Shown here one piece after another: positions 35,919-45,292 of a DNA stretch of 64,000 nt. Origin of the DNA: Marivirga arenosa (GTDB lineage: Bacteria; Bacteroidota; Bacteroidia; Cytophagales; Cyclobacteriaceae); the NCBI RefSeq assembly GCF_030503875.2, contig NZ_CP129968.2, positions 1,321,001 to 1,385,000 of the forward strand, read 5' to 3'. Under the pieces are notes generated by a model, which was given only the letters and a program-made list of their open reading frames with translations, had not been told where the DNA came from and made no database searches. The position numbers and the translations under genes are program-made. Within the stretch, counting starts at the first letter, position 1. Each line of letters starts with the position of its first letter.

Positions 35919-38357
35919 ATGAAATTTTCAATTCAGTTTCAGCAATTCATTTACAGATCCTTTCTTTTTTTAATTCTGCTCTTAATGGGGTTCACGGGTA
36001 AGGCACAAAATATAATTACTGGAAAAGTTTTAGAAGCTGCAGAAATAGGAATACCCTTTGCCAGTGTAGCTTTATTAAATGCAAATGATAGTTCTATAGT
36101 AAAAGGGGCCATAACGGGAGAAGATGGTATTTACAAGATAAGATCAATACCTACAGGTAATTATTTTCTTTCTGTCACTTTTATTGGATATGAAAAATTT
36201 ATAGGTTCAGTTTTTCTATTTTCAGGAGGGACATTTGAATTAGAGCCAATTACATTGGTGCAATCAGTACAAGCCTTAAATGAGGTTACAGTCTCTGGAA
36301 AACGTCAGGTTCTTGAAAGAAAAACGGATAGATATGTAATGGACGTAACAGCCAGTACATTCCAGTCAGATAATATCATGGATATTTTTTACGCACTTCC
36401 TTTTGTGCAAGTTAAGAGCGATGGTATTTCTGTTAATGGTAAAGGTGGTATACTAATCTTACTGGATAAGGTACAGATGCCTCAAGCATCACTAAATTCT
36501 ATTTTAACTTCTATGACTGGAGATGAGATTGAGAATATTGAATTCATCACAAATCCTTCATCTAGGTATCCGTCTGATATTAGCACAGTTATTAAAATAA
36601 CTACAAAGCGATCAAAATATTATGGACTAACGGGTTCTGCTAGAACTGCATTATCACAAGGGATTTACGGGAAAGCTTCTTTAGGAACGTCTTTAACTTA
36701 CAGAAAGAAAAAATGGGTCACAAACATTAATTTAAATCAAAGGTCTGGGTCTTCCTTTACAGAAACCAATAATGAAAGGATTTTAAATATTGACGGTAAT
36801 CAAATATTACTTGATGGAGATTACAAGACTAAGAATGTGTACAATAAGCCATCATTGAGAGCTGCTATTGATTATACTATAAATAAATCAAATTCTATAG
36901 GTTTGCAGTCAAATGTAAATTACACGAAGACATCCAGAGACTCTTTTTTTAAAAATAGCACTGATTTTATTTCAGAGTCTGGAACGGTCGATTCTGTTCT
37001 CAGAATGGAAAGTTTTGATTTTGGAAGTGAGATGATTCAGAATTATAGCATGTATTACAATCATAAACTGGATACTCTTGGTAAATCCGTTGATTTTATT
37101 TTCACATATACACCGGTCAATATCAATGACGGAACTGAGATGCTGTACCAGAGGCTTCTAACCCCAACTGAGGAAGTACTTTCAGAACTTCCGATTGCAA
37201 GAAATACAAATAGAAATCAAGCAAATATTTTCGTGGGCCAGATGGATTGGGAGCTACCGTTTCAGAATGGGTTAAGGCTAATAACAGGTGGTAAGGTAAC
37301 TAAATCTGTGAATGACACAAAACCTGCTCAGGACATAAAGGTTGGCAATCAGTTCATTGGGGTAGAGGATTTTACCTTTCAAAACAAGTTTCAAGAAAGT
37401 ATTCTAGCCTACTATACAGACATAAATAAGGCTTTTGGAGAAAGAATAAATATTAGTGCGGGTTTACGAATGGAATATTCCAGAATGATCGTAGATAATC
37501 TAACTGCTAATCAAAGGGAATTGGACAGAGAGTTTACTGACTTTTTCCCAAATGTGAGAGTTGATTATTTTGCATCGCAGATGCTGCAGCTGTCAGCAAA
37601 TTATCGTAGGACTATCCAACGCCCGGGTTTTTCTACTCTAACTCCCTTCAGAAATTATGTGGATGATTATACAATTATAGAAGGAAACCCAGGTCTTTTA
37701 CCTGCTTATGAAAATACGCTTTCAGTAAATATGATTTTAGGGGGTATGCTTTATGTTGAAGCAGCATATAGTGATCAGAAAGATTCATATACACAGCTTC
37801 CACGTGCAGATGGTGATGTAACTATCTGGAGAGATACAAATTTTGATCTTACCTCCTATAGTCTTCTCGGAAATATGGGATTTCAGATTACAAACTGGTG
37901 GACAGGTAGTGTTTTTGCATATGGTGCCTTAATGGAATCCGCCATAGGTCAAGAGGGTTTTAATATTATTGATATTCCTCTGGGTATTTATCATACTTTC
38001 GGTCTTGAAAATAGCTTTAATTTACCTGCTGGTCTCAAACTGGAAACAACAATAAATTATACGGGGCCTGTACAATTAGGCTTGGTAGAAGCTATTTCTA
38101 ATAATTATACGCGGCTTGCACTTAAGGGTAGTCTTTTCAATGATAAACTAAATTACACCCTTTCAGCTATGGATTTTTTTAGAGGTGATATGTCAGGTGC
38201 AAATATCAATTCTTATAATATGGAAACGCGTGTAAAAACCTATTCTGATGCAAGACGAATTCAGCTAGGTTTAGTTTACAGATTCGGTAAAAATACAGTG
38301 AGAGAAGCTAGAAATAAAGAGCTGGGTAATGAGGATGTTGTGAATCGAGTAGATTAA
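35919..38357 (+). CDS. outer-membrane beta-barrel protein with CarboxypepD_reg-like domain
   Basis: This protein has 812 residues from the ATG at 35919; the TTG at 35910 is unlikely. A signal peptide ends at about residue 30 (GKAQ), followed by a carboxypeptidase-regulatory-like Ig domain (ITGKVLEAAEIGIPFASV, about 32-115), a plug-like region (about 120-225) and a long outer-membrane barrel of the OMP_b-brl_3/TonB-dependent-receptor type. It differs from SusC by length and lacks the SusD partner. A LytTR repeat pair lies just upstream and the lanthipeptide genes follow, so it is likely part of that regulon. It might serve peptide passage through the outer membrane, uptake, or self-protection; sequence alone does not decide. 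Confidence 0.85.
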   Translation: MKFSIQFQQFIYRSFLFLILLLMGFTGKAQNIITGKVLEAAEIGIPFASVALLNANDSSIVKGAITGEDGIYKIRSIPTGNYFLSVTFIGYEKFIGSVFLFSGGTFELEPITLVQSVQALNEVTVSGKRQVLERKTDRYVMDVTASTFQSDNIMDIFYALPFVQVKSDGISVNGKGGILILLDKVQMPQASLNSILTSMTGDEIENIEFITNPSSRYPSDISTVIKITTKRSKYYGLTGSARTALSQGIYGKASLGTSLTYRKKKWVTNINLNQRSGSSFTETNNERILNIDGNQILLDGDYKTKNVYNKPSLRAAIDYTINKSNSIGLQSNVNYTKTSRDSFFKNSTDFISESGTVDSVLRMESFDFGSEMIQNYSMYYNHKLDTLGKSVDFIFTYTPVNINDGTEMLYQRLLTPTEEVLSELPIARNTNRNQANIFVGQMDWELPFQNGLRLITGGKVTKSVNDTKPAQDIKVGNQFIGVEDFTFQNKFQESILAYYTDINKAFGERINISAGLRMEYSRMIVDNLTANQRELDREFTDFFPNVRVDYFASQMLQLSANYRRTIQRPGFSTLTPFRNYVDDYTIIEGNPGLLPAYENTLSVNMILGGMLYVEAAYSDQKDSYTQLPRADGDVTIWRDTNFDLTSYSLLGNMGFQITNWWTGSVFAYGALMESAIGQEGFNIIDIPLGIYHTFGLENSFNLPAGLKLETTINYTGPVQLGLVEAISNNYTRLALKGSLFNDKLNYTLSAMDFFRGDMSGANINSYNMETRVKTYSDARRIQLGLVYRFGKNTVREARNKELGNEDVVNRVD

Positions 38358-38381
38358 GTAAAGTTGATTTAAAGAAAACCC

Positions 38382-39341
38382 ATGAATGAAATTTATAGAC
38401 TAAATCGCTCGATTTCTTCAAGCGATAGAAAATATGATTACAACAAGGTAAAGGATTTTTTACTAAAACAGCAATTGGATCAATTAGAATTAGGAGATGA
38501 ACCATCAGGTATATATTCTAAGTTTAGTACTGAGATTCTATGCATCAATAAATCAATGTTTAATAAAGATGCAAACTACACAATTCTAATTTCAAATCTC
38601 AATGCTATTCAATCAGAGGTTAAACATAATTTGATAATAGATAAGGGTTTAAAAATATATATTACCGTTGAATTGCTACCAAAACTTTCTTATTGTCTTT
38701 ATAAGTTAGGTAAATATGAGCAGGCAGAACAAGTGATAAGGGAGCACTTAGTATTAAGTGAATACCTAATAAATCGTAAAGCTACATTTGTGTTTTTCAA
38801 CTTATTAGAGCAAATCTTAAACCTGAATAAGGTTTTAATTGCGCAAAATAAAGTTAGAGAAGCTCTATCAAACTGGCAAGAGCTTTTCAAATTTATGATT
38901 ATGGGACAGGAAAGTAAAATTGTATATTTAAATACAGGCTCTGGAATTGTCAACACAGGTTTACCGAAAATTTTAAAGGAGTACTCTATTCTGAACTTTC
39001 TTAAAGTTTATATAGCAGGTCAACTTGAATTTGGAGTCTATCCTACTGTTAACGTCATTTTTCGGGATTGGTTTAATAATATGGATGTAAGTACCAGTGA
39101 GCGTTTAGCAATCTATAGATATATATCAATACTTGAAGCAAACGAAAACGGAACTTTAAATCATGTAATGAAAGACATTATAGAATTCTCTCATGTGTTT
39201 GAAGGAAGAAATTATCTCATCTTGAGACATTCATTAAATAATGTACTTATTGAAAAGATAGAAAAAGAGTATTCAAATCATCACAAAAAGGCAGAGATGA
39301 TTGATTTTATAAAAGATAGCTTAAAAGTAGTAGGTACATGA
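38382..39341 (+). CDS. protein of unknown function in the lanthipeptide cluster
   Basis: This 319-residue protein is soluble, without a signal peptide or membrane helix. Its sequence looks all-helical with TPR-like character in the middle (LLPKLSYCLYKLGKYEQAEQ near 105 and KVLIAQNKVREALSNWQEL near 155), but no family was recognised. The gene starts 24 bases after the outer-membrane gene and 115 bases before the first LanC-like gene, so it probably shares the first LytTR-controlled transcript. A scaffold, regulator or modification partner would all fit. Confidence 0.6.
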   Translation: MNEIYRLNRSISSSDRKYDYNKVKDFLLKQQLDQLELGDEPSGIYSKFSTEILCINKSMFNKDANYTILISNLNAIQSEVKHNLIIDKGLKIYITVELLPKLSYCLYKLGKYEQAEQVIREHLVLSEYLINRKATFVFFNLLEQILNLNKVLIAQNKVREALSNWQELFKFMIMGQESKIVYLNTGSGIVNTGLPKILKEYSILNFLKVYIAGQLEFGVYPTVNVIFRDWFNNMDVSTSERLAIYRYISILEANENGTLNHVMKDIIEFSHVFEGRNYLILRHSLNNVLIEKIEKEYSNHHKKAEMIDFIKDSLKVVGT

Positions 39342-39456
39342 GATCGATCTTCATTTTGGTTTGATGATCTATTTGTAAAAGCAACATATATGTAAGACTA
39401 AAAGAAGACTTCATCAAGAAACTGATTAGTTTCCAATCATATAAAGATATAAGTAA

Positions 39457-40677
39457 ATGAGAATTACAAATTGCCATTCATTGGAGTTAAACGATTGTCA
39501 AAATTTTGATGAATTAAGTTCTTTAATTGATCGTATTGAAAAAGCAGTGGATGCTAATATTTTTCATTTGAATAATGGTACAATAAGTCATGGATGGCTG
39601 GGAGCATCAATGTTTTATTTTTATTATGCTCAGTTTAAACGTGAAGCTCATTTTTCTGAAAAGGCAGAAATTTACTTAAGTAAAGCACTCAAGCATTCAT
39701 CATATAAATATTATGAAAATAAATATCCCACTGACTCTTATGATGCAAATCTTGCCTGTTTAGGGATTTTCTTAAATAAGGCATCTGAAAATAATTTATT
39801 GAATTTCGATCCTCAAGAATATTTAGAAAGTATAGAAGCAATGCTTCATCAACTATGTAGAAATAAAATCAAATTTTCTGATTTTAGCATTTTTTCTGGC
39901 GCATTAGCAACTGGTAATTTTTTACTTAATACGTCACCTTCAGAAAATAACAATATTCTTTTAACACAGATTGTAAATGCGATCGAAGCAAATGCTATTT
40001 CAGATGATTCTGATGGAATCTATTGGAGTAGCCCTCGCTTATATGATAGGATTTATTTAGGCCTATCTCATGGCTCTTGCATGATCATTTCTTTTCTTTC
40101 GGATGTGTATGCACGTGGTTTAGCTCAGGAAAAATGTAAGAAATTAATAAATGGAGCAATTAATTTTGTACTGAAGCATAAATCAAATAATCTAGGTGAG
40201 ATTTTTCCTCATTTTATACATGAAAAGAAACTACAAGCTCAGTTTACCCTTTGCTACGGGGACTTGGGAGTTGGTTACAGTTTATTGAAGGCAGCAAAAA
40301 TTTTAGCTGATAGATCTGTTTTGAAAGAAGCTAATGAAATACTAAGAGCTTGTAATAGTATTAAGTTTGAAAGTATGCTGACATTTGATGCTAGCATTAC
40401 CTACGGAGCTTCTGGAATTGCTCTATTGTATGAGAGATTAGCTCGCTTGGAGCCTAAAAACCTAGAGTATTGGAGAGCCTACCAATACTGGATGGAGGTA
40501 ATTCCACGCTATTCCTTGTCTGAAAATAGTTATTGCGGATTCCAATCTCATTTTGCTACTGAATCAGATATCTTTAATCTATCCTATGATTGGGGAATCA
40601 TGGGAATCGGTATTACTTTAATGAGGTATTTAGATGGTAGTTTACCAGACATGGAGGGGATTTCGCGTGGGATTTAA
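39457..40677 (+). CDS. LanC-like cyclase 1, zinc site incomplete
   Basis: This 406-residue protein has the alpha/alpha-toroid pattern of LanC lanthionine cyclases, with repeated glycine-rich turns (SHGWLGAS, LSHGSCM, CYGDLGVG, TYGASGIA, DWGIMGIG). LanC normally holds zinc with one cysteine in a WCYG motif and a Cys-His pair in a CHG motif. Here the first cysteine remains (LCYGD, C266) and the conserved histidine in LSHG is present (H205), but the CHG position reads T315-Y316-G. Two of three zinc ligands are therefore gone, so it may be a pseudoenzyme that binds substrate or partner, or a cyclase with another mechanism. It overlaps or abuts the second LanC gene. Confidence 0.82.
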   Translation: MRITNCHSLELNDCQNFDELSSLIDRIEKAVDANIFHLNNGTISHGWLGASMFYFYYAQFKREAHFSEKAEIYLSKALKHSSYKYYENKYPTDSYDANLACLGIFLNKASENNLLNFDPQEYLESIEAMLHQLCRNKIKFSDFSIFSGALATGNFLLNTSPSENNNILLTQIVNAIEANAISDDSDGIYWSSPRLYDRIYLGLSHGSCMIISFLSDVYARGLAQEKCKKLINGAINFVLKHKSNNLGEIFPHFIHEKKLQAQFTLCYGDLGVGYSLLKAAKILADRSVLKEANEILRACNSIKFESMLTFDASITYGASGIALLYERLARLEPKNLEYWRAYQYWMEVIPRYSLSENSYCGFQSHFATESDIFNLSYDWGIMGIGITLMRYLDGSLPDMEGISRGI

Positions 40678-41848
40678 TATTAATTACTCAAGCATGGAAA
40701 TTGATGACTTTGCAGCCAGCATGTATAAGTTATGCGATTATAAAATTGATGAACCTGATTATCTATTAACTGGTAATCTAGGTAAAGTATTATCTCTATT
40801 AAATTTAGCAGAGTACCATAAAGATGAATATTATTATGATACTGCGATTAGTCATTTGAACCAGGTAATAAAAAGAATAGGAGATGACCAAGGAGTTAAA
40901 TTTACGAATGCAATTAGCAACGGTCTGGGCGGACTAGGATTCTGTTTATTGTTTTTACAGAGGAGTAGTTTTTCAGACCCTTCTAACAAGGGTTCTGAGT
41001 TGCTTTCATGGATAGCAGATCAGGTTTACAAGCAGTCAAAATCTCAGATCGCAGAGTCAGATTTTGATACTAATTATTCAGCAATAGGAGGGATTAACTT
41101 CTTAACTAAATATCATAGTAATATATATCAAGATTATGACCGATTAGATAATTTAGCAGATCTTTTATATTCACAAATAAATGATTTTAATTTTGGTCGA
41201 GTATTAGCTAACAAGCGGTATCAAGAGGGTGGTAAATATCATATTCAACTAGGAATAGCGCACGGTGTTAGTGGAATAGTCTTAAGCTTACTAGCGCTTC
41301 AAAAAGTTGTAAATAACAAAAAGATTGATGAAATGATCCGTCTATCACTGGAGTTTTTAGCGTCTTTCTATAAACCATACCATCAGAATGAACAATGTTT
41401 TTTATTTCCTAGGTCAGTAACCTTGGAAGGAAAACCTCACCTTCAAGAAAAAACAACTGCTAATATTGGTTGGTGCAGTAGTGATTTATCTGTTGCATAT
41501 ACTTTTTTACTAGCTGGTAAACAGCTTGGTCAGGAACGAATATTCCAATTTGGAAATGAGGTCTTATCAGATTTTTTAAAATTTGATCCTGATCTTTTAC
41601 CAATTGTTGATATAAACTTATGTCATGGATTTGCCGGTTTCTCTTTAATATTCAAAAGCTGTGCAGATTTAACAAATAGAGATGATGCACGCATGGCTGC
41701 TTATTCTTACAGAATAAAAACTATAGAAAATTTGGGAAGGAGGTCCCATGATAACTTCTGGTTTGGAAAGTTAGGTGCCTACAATGTTATTATAAATGAA
41801 ATAGTAGGAGATAAGTTAGGGTGGAATGAATTATTATTTCAAAATTAA
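40667..41848 (+). CDS. LanC-like lanthionine cyclase 2
   Basis: This LanC-family protein has about 393 residues. The frame is open from an ATG at 40634, but the GTG at 40667 follows a GGAGGGG stretch and leaves an 11-base overlap with the previous gene; ATG at 40694 is a third option. Zinc ligands are complete: C270 in GWCSSD and C319-H320 in LCHGFAG; the acid/base histidine is H199 in IAHGVSG. It should therefore join cysteine thiols to dehydrated Ser/Thr to make lanthionine rings. It is more divergent than the third cyclase (WCSS rather than WCYG). A flavin enzyme gene follows after 11 bases. Confidence 0.82.
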   Translation: MGFNINYSSMEIDDFAASMYKLCDYKIDEPDYLLTGNLGKVLSLLNLAEYHKDEYYYDTAISHLNQVIKRIGDDQGVKFTNAISNGLGGLGFCLLFLQRSSFSDPSNKGSELLSWIADQVYKQSKSQIAESDFDTNYSAIGGINFLTKYHSNIYQDYDRLDNLADLLYSQINDFNFGRVLANKRYQEGGKYHIQLGIAHGVSGIVLSLLALQKVVNNKKIDEMIRLSLEFLASFYKPYHQNEQCFLFPRSVTLEGKPHLQEKTTANIGWCSSDLSVAYTFLLAGKQLGQERIFQFGNEVLSDFLKFDPDLLPIVDINLCHGFAGFSLIFKSCADLTNRDDARMAAYSYRIKTIENLGRRSHDNFWFGKLGAYNVIINEIVGDKLGWNELLFQN

Positions 41849-41859
41849 TTACTACTAAG

Positions 41860-42768
41860 ATGAAAATAAGCTTATTAGAGTTTGGTGAAGGTCTGACCGA
41901 AGAAAATGGTTTAGTCCGGTTGAAAAATGTATTTGATTATGCAATCAAAGCAGACGAATTAGAGTTCAGTCGGTTTTGGTTAGCTGAGCATAATCTATTT
42001 AATCGAAAATCCGCTTGGGGCTGTCCTATTTCTTTAGTACCTGTACTTGCTAGTATAACAAATCGGATCAGGATTGGTACTGGTGGGATTTTATTAAAAC
42101 TTCATAATAGTTTTGATACTGTTGCTCAGTTTAAATTATGGAATGCCATTTATTCTAACAGATTAGATCTAGGATTAGCCAATGGAGGAGTAACAAAACA
42201 GCAATTGGAAATTGCAAATCAAAATAATGAATCCTTTGATCAGAAATTTGAAGAGGTTTATTCTTTTTTACACGAAGAGGATGAATGGTTTAAGAAAGAA
42301 ATTATTGTACCACCTTATAAAGGGGTGCCACCAGAGCTTTGGGCTTTAAGCGGATCTGCCTTTGGTTTTCATCGTGCACTTAAATATGGGACAAACTATG
42401 TTCGTTCTATTTTCCACGAGAACTCAGACTTAAAATATGAGAAAGAAGCTTTCGATAATTTTAAAGACGAATTCTTTAACCGACACGGAAGAAAAGTTAA
42501 AACAATGTTAGCTATTTCAGGATCTTGTTTAAAAGATGAAAAAAGGCTTAGAGAACTGCGAAAGCTAAGTGATAATGATGAAAAAAATCATCTGATAGGT
42601 AATCTTGAGTACTTTCGAGAAAAAATACCAGCGTTATTGGAAGAATATGGAGCAGATGAAATATTGTGGAGAGATATGAATCGAGATATCAAAGAAAAAA
42701 TGGAGGCGCTAGAACTGCTTTCTGAATTTATACCTGAAGGGACTACGCATTTAAATACTATTAGTTAA
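41860..42768 (+). CDS. luciferase-like (LLM) flavin-dependent oxidoreductase
   Basis: This 302-residue protein belongs to the bacterial luciferase-like superfamily. Typical features are the N-terminal FARFWLAEHNL-like segment (here SRFWLAEHN), ITNRIRIGTGGILLKLHNS, and RLDLGLANG. Family members are FMN-dependent monooxygenases or F420-dependent oxidoreductases. Standing inside a lanthipeptide operon, it may act on the peptide. LLM-fold reductases called LanJC are known to reduce dehydroalanine to D-alanine in actinobacterial lanthipeptides, but they use F420, which Bacteroidota are not generally thought to make. FMN use is therefore more likely here. Substrate assignment is inference. Confidence 0.78.
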   Translation: MKISLLEFGEGLTEENGLVRLKNVFDYAIKADELEFSRFWLAEHNLFNRKSAWGCPISLVPVLASITNRIRIGTGGILLKLHNSFDTVAQFKLWNAIYSNRLDLGLANGGVTKQQLEIANQNNESFDQKFEEVYSFLHEEDEWFKKEIIVPPYKGVPPELWALSGSAFGFHRALKYGTNYVRSIFHENSDLKYEKEAFDNFKDEFFNRHGRKVKTMLAISGSCLKDEKRLRELRKLSDNDEKNHLIGNLEYFREKIPALLEEYGADEILWRDMNRDIKEKMEALELLSEFIPEGTTHLNTIS

Positions 42769-43024
42769 AATATATTTCTTCGATAAAGAGTAACTTAAGA
42801 CTTTTGATTTCTATAGCGGGAAATAATCATCTTAATTTATAAGGTTCATTGATTTTGATGAAGAAGGATAACTCTTGAATAGCATTCAAAATATCGGGGT
42901 ATTTTTGACGCATAGAATACTCTTCATTATTTAACGACCTCATTTTTACTTAGGAAGTGTTTGTGATACTTATTTTACAATTAGATTATTAAGATTTTAA
43001 GACGGAATCTATAAATTATTTACA

Positions 43025-44194
43025 ATGAATAATTTCATCATAAATAGAGAGCTGGAATTTATCAGCGACTATCTGCAAGAAAATATTCAGCAAGTGAAAT
43101 GTGTTGAAGGACTGTTCACTGGTTACCTCGGTACCTTGATTTTCTTTGTAGAATACAATAAACGCAAAAATTTATTTGATGAGCTGATAAATGATTTAAC
43201 GGCAAACCTTATAAATGACATCAGATCATCCAAAGTTGATAATTTAGATCTGGCAAGCGGTTTATCAGGATATCTTTTTACTTTATTCTTTTTGGAAAAG
43301 AATGATTATTTGGAAAGTGGAGCTACAAGAAAACTATTTGAAAGTCTAAAGCCTACATTTGTAAAAGTAATAAAAGCAAAAATTGCAAATGGAGATTTTG
43401 ATTTCCTGTATGGATATATCGGAATTTTACATGTATGTAATAAAATTGATAAGCAGTTTGTTGAAGAATATGAGTTTATAGAATTAATCCTGGAGGATCC
43501 GAAAGCTAAATTGCCTTGGAGATACAATAAAGAAGATAACAATCAGAAACTGCAAAATAAGAGAATTGACTATGGCTTCGCTCACGGAGTTCCTAGCATC
43601 ATAAGTTTTTTGCTCAAATGCTATGAATCAAACGGTGGTCAGCAATTGAAAGAGGAGTTATGCTTAGCTGCAGAGTACCTAGGTTCAATTATCAGTTTGG
43701 ATGGGCTCAGTTATTTTACTTATTCGAGTTTTAGTAATGATTCTACACGATTAGCTTGGTGTTATGGGGATTTACCTAATGCTATATTATTAGCTCGATT
43801 ATGCCACTCTTTAGAGCTTAAGTCTTCAGGTAAAATGTCAGAAAAGATTTTAAATACTATAATTACTGAAAGGTGTTCAGTTGAAAAAAATGGTGTTTTA
43901 GATAATTGCTTATGTCATGGCTCCCTAGGCATATCTTTTCAATTTAACTATTATCAAAAGCTTTTTAATATTAATACCTTTCAAAATGGAGCTAAACATT
44001 GGTTGGATATTGCAATCAATTATCAATTTAATACAGGGAATAAGTATTTTCCTCATTCCGATGTAACATCAGGCCCCCTATATGATACGGAGAAACATAG
44101 TATGCTGGAAGGAATTACTGGCTGTGGTTTGGCTTATTTGAGTTTATGTAATAATAAAAGACTTTTATGGGAAGATCTATTGATGATAAACTAA
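43025..44194 (+). CDS. LanC-like lanthionine cyclase 3, canonical
   Basis: This 389-residue cyclase carries the textbook LanC motifs: H187 in GFAHGVPS, C246 in AWCYGDLP and C297-H298 in LCHGSLG. All three zinc ligands and the catalytic histidine are present, so it should be the main ring-forming enzyme. It lies 256 bases after the flavin enzyme and 801 bases before the precursor gene, a looser spacing than the other two cyclases. No direct repeat of the LytTR type was found just upstream of it, so it may be transcribed by read-through from the first unit. Confidence 0.88.
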   Translation: MNNFIINRELEFISDYLQENIQQVKCVEGLFTGYLGTLIFFVEYNKRKNLFDELINDLTANLINDIRSSKVDNLDLASGLSGYLFTLFFLEKNDYLESGATRKLFESLKPTFVKVIKAKIANGDFDFLYGYIGILHVCNKIDKQFVEEYEFIELILEDPKAKLPWRYNKEDNNQKLQNKRIDYGFAHGVPSIISFLLKCYESNGGQQLKEELCLAAEYLGSIISLDGLSYFTYSSFSNDSTRLAWCYGDLPNAILLARLCHSLELKSSGKMSEKILNTIITERCSVEKNGVLDNCLCHGSLGISFQFNYYQKLFNINTFQNGAKHWLDIAINYQFNTGNKYFPHSDVTSGPLYDTEKHSMLEGITGCGLAYLSLCNNKRLLWEDLLMIN

Positions 44195-44995
44195 GCCACT
44201 CAGTTTGAATACCAGCTCTATATTTTTGTAAATAAAGATTATTTTCTAGTTTACAGTGTATCTGTTTCAAATATACTTGCAAAACTTTCACTTACCGCTG
44301 ATCTCGAAATTTCGCAGATATCTCAAAAAATTCTTATCTACTTGTTAATTAAGTAGTGCCTACCATTAAGTCTATCATTCCTTTGGTAACCTGTTAATAA
44401 CAACTTTTCAATTTTAAAAAATAGTCATTCAATAATATAAATTTATCAGGGAGTAGATTGGAGCAAGAAATGTGTTTTATGGTTTGCCATAGAAAAAAGG
44501 AATAAAAGAAGACGGGACTTAATAGTAATTTCACACAAGTTTTAGTTTGCTAGCGCAAAATTGAATTCCATTGATGAATGCATTCACTCCTTCTCATTTC
44601 TTACTGTAGTAAAATGAAAGTCCTATTTGATTATCCTAGGTGGAGATTTCTGTGTTACTACAAAATCTTGTTTGTAATATGGGCTCTTCTGAAAGCCTTT
44701 TTTATTTTCTAGTATTTTCTTCCTCAGACAGATTTTTTTGTCGATTAAATCTTCCGAATATTGTTAAGAATTCACAAAATAGTGGTGCAAATTATTTCTA
44801 TTTCTGAATAGAAAACTCAGCTCAACAAAACTGCTTATTACTTCGACCAATTTTAAATAAGTGATTTTCACTAATACGTCTAACGCTATTACCACTATGT
44901 CTAAATATTTATGTGTAGGTCAAAAGAAGTGAGATATTTCGAATGTTATTTGATCAATAGCACAAAAAAAATTTAAACCATTAAATTATTTAAAA
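44195..44995. other. 801-base intergenic region before the lanthipeptide precursor
   Basis: This is the longest gap in the window. Its last 120 bases contain the second LytTR-type repeat pair and the leader of the precursor gene. The rest is AT-rich, with a few very short reading frames (the longest hydrophobic one, 32 codons, at 44614-44712) that I cannot support as genes. No hairpin typical of a riboswitch or tRNA was recognised. Confidence 0.5.
44877..44904 (+). promoter_or_regulatory. LytTR-type direct repeat 2 (before the lanthipeptide precursor)
   Basis: CGTCTAA at 44877-44883 and TGTCTAA at 44898-44904 are exactly 21 bp apart, as at the other three sites. The second copy is 98 bases before the precursor ATG. 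An ATTT lies 38 bases after the start of the second copy, the same offset as in sites 1 and 3, and may be part of the -7 element. Confidence 0.78.
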
Positions 44996-45220
44996 ATGAA
45001 AAAGAAGAAAAATTTAAACCCGCTTGAATTAGACAAAGAAACAATTGCAAAATTAGACGAAAAGCAATTAGAATCACTAGCTGGTGGTAAAAATGACCCT
45101 GATGAGCAAGATGAGGCTACATGTTTCCTAACTAATATCAGAATTAGTTTACGTAAATGTGGTGACGAATCACTTGATAGAGAAGGAGGATGTTGTAATA
45201 CAACTGTTATAGCAGAATAA
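44996..45220 (+). CDS. class I lanthipeptide precursor (GG-leader type)
   Basis: This 74-residue peptide starts with a lysine-rich segment (MKKKKNLNPLELDKETIAKL) typical of Bacteroidota class I lanthipeptide leaders, ending in the double-glycine cleavage site LAGG (residues 30-31). After it comes an acidic stretch, KNDPDEQDE (32-40), then a region with cysteines at 43, 55, 66 and 67 and Ser/Thr at 42, 46, 51, 59, 69 and 70. LanB would dehydrate some of the Ser/Thr and LanC would link them to the cysteines, giving up to four rings. The exporter's C39 domain would cut after GG. LytTR repeats lie upstream and a weak terminator follows, typical of high precursor expression. Confidence 0.88.
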   Translation: MKKKKNLNPLELDKETIAKLDEKQLESLAGGKNDPDEQDEATCFLTNIRISLRKCGDESLDREGGCCNTTVIAE

Positions 45221-45243
45221 GCATTTTCTTTTAGTCACAAAAT

Positions 45244-45280
45244 AAGGCTGCCAAATTTGGTAGTCTTGTTTTCTATTTTT
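45244..45280 (+). terminator. partial terminator between precursor and LanB genes
   Basis: A 9-bp stem with two G-U pairs (45244-45252 with 45259-45267) and a 6-nt loop is followed by a T-rich tract (GTTTTCTATTTTT). Its modest stability suggests attenuation, so that more precursor than modification enzyme is made, as in other lantibiotic operons. Confidence 0.6.
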
Positions 45281-45292
45281 AAACCTATTGGG

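Noticed and set aside
42827..42943. 38-codon minus-strand frame in the gap before the third cyclase, with a fairly protein-like translation (MRSLNNEEYSMRQKYPDIL at its start).
   Set aside because: Too short, no family recognised, no promoter or terminator around it, and opposite in strand to the operon. It may be a gene remnant but cannot be supported.
44370..44374. A GTCTA early in the long gap (44366-44378 neighbourhood).
   Set aside because: No partner at 21 bp; treated as chance.
44614..44712. 32-codon hydrophobic frame (starts MKVLFDYPRW) in the long gap.
   Set aside because: No ribosome-site, regulator site or terminator associates with it; chance frames of this size are expected in 800 bases.
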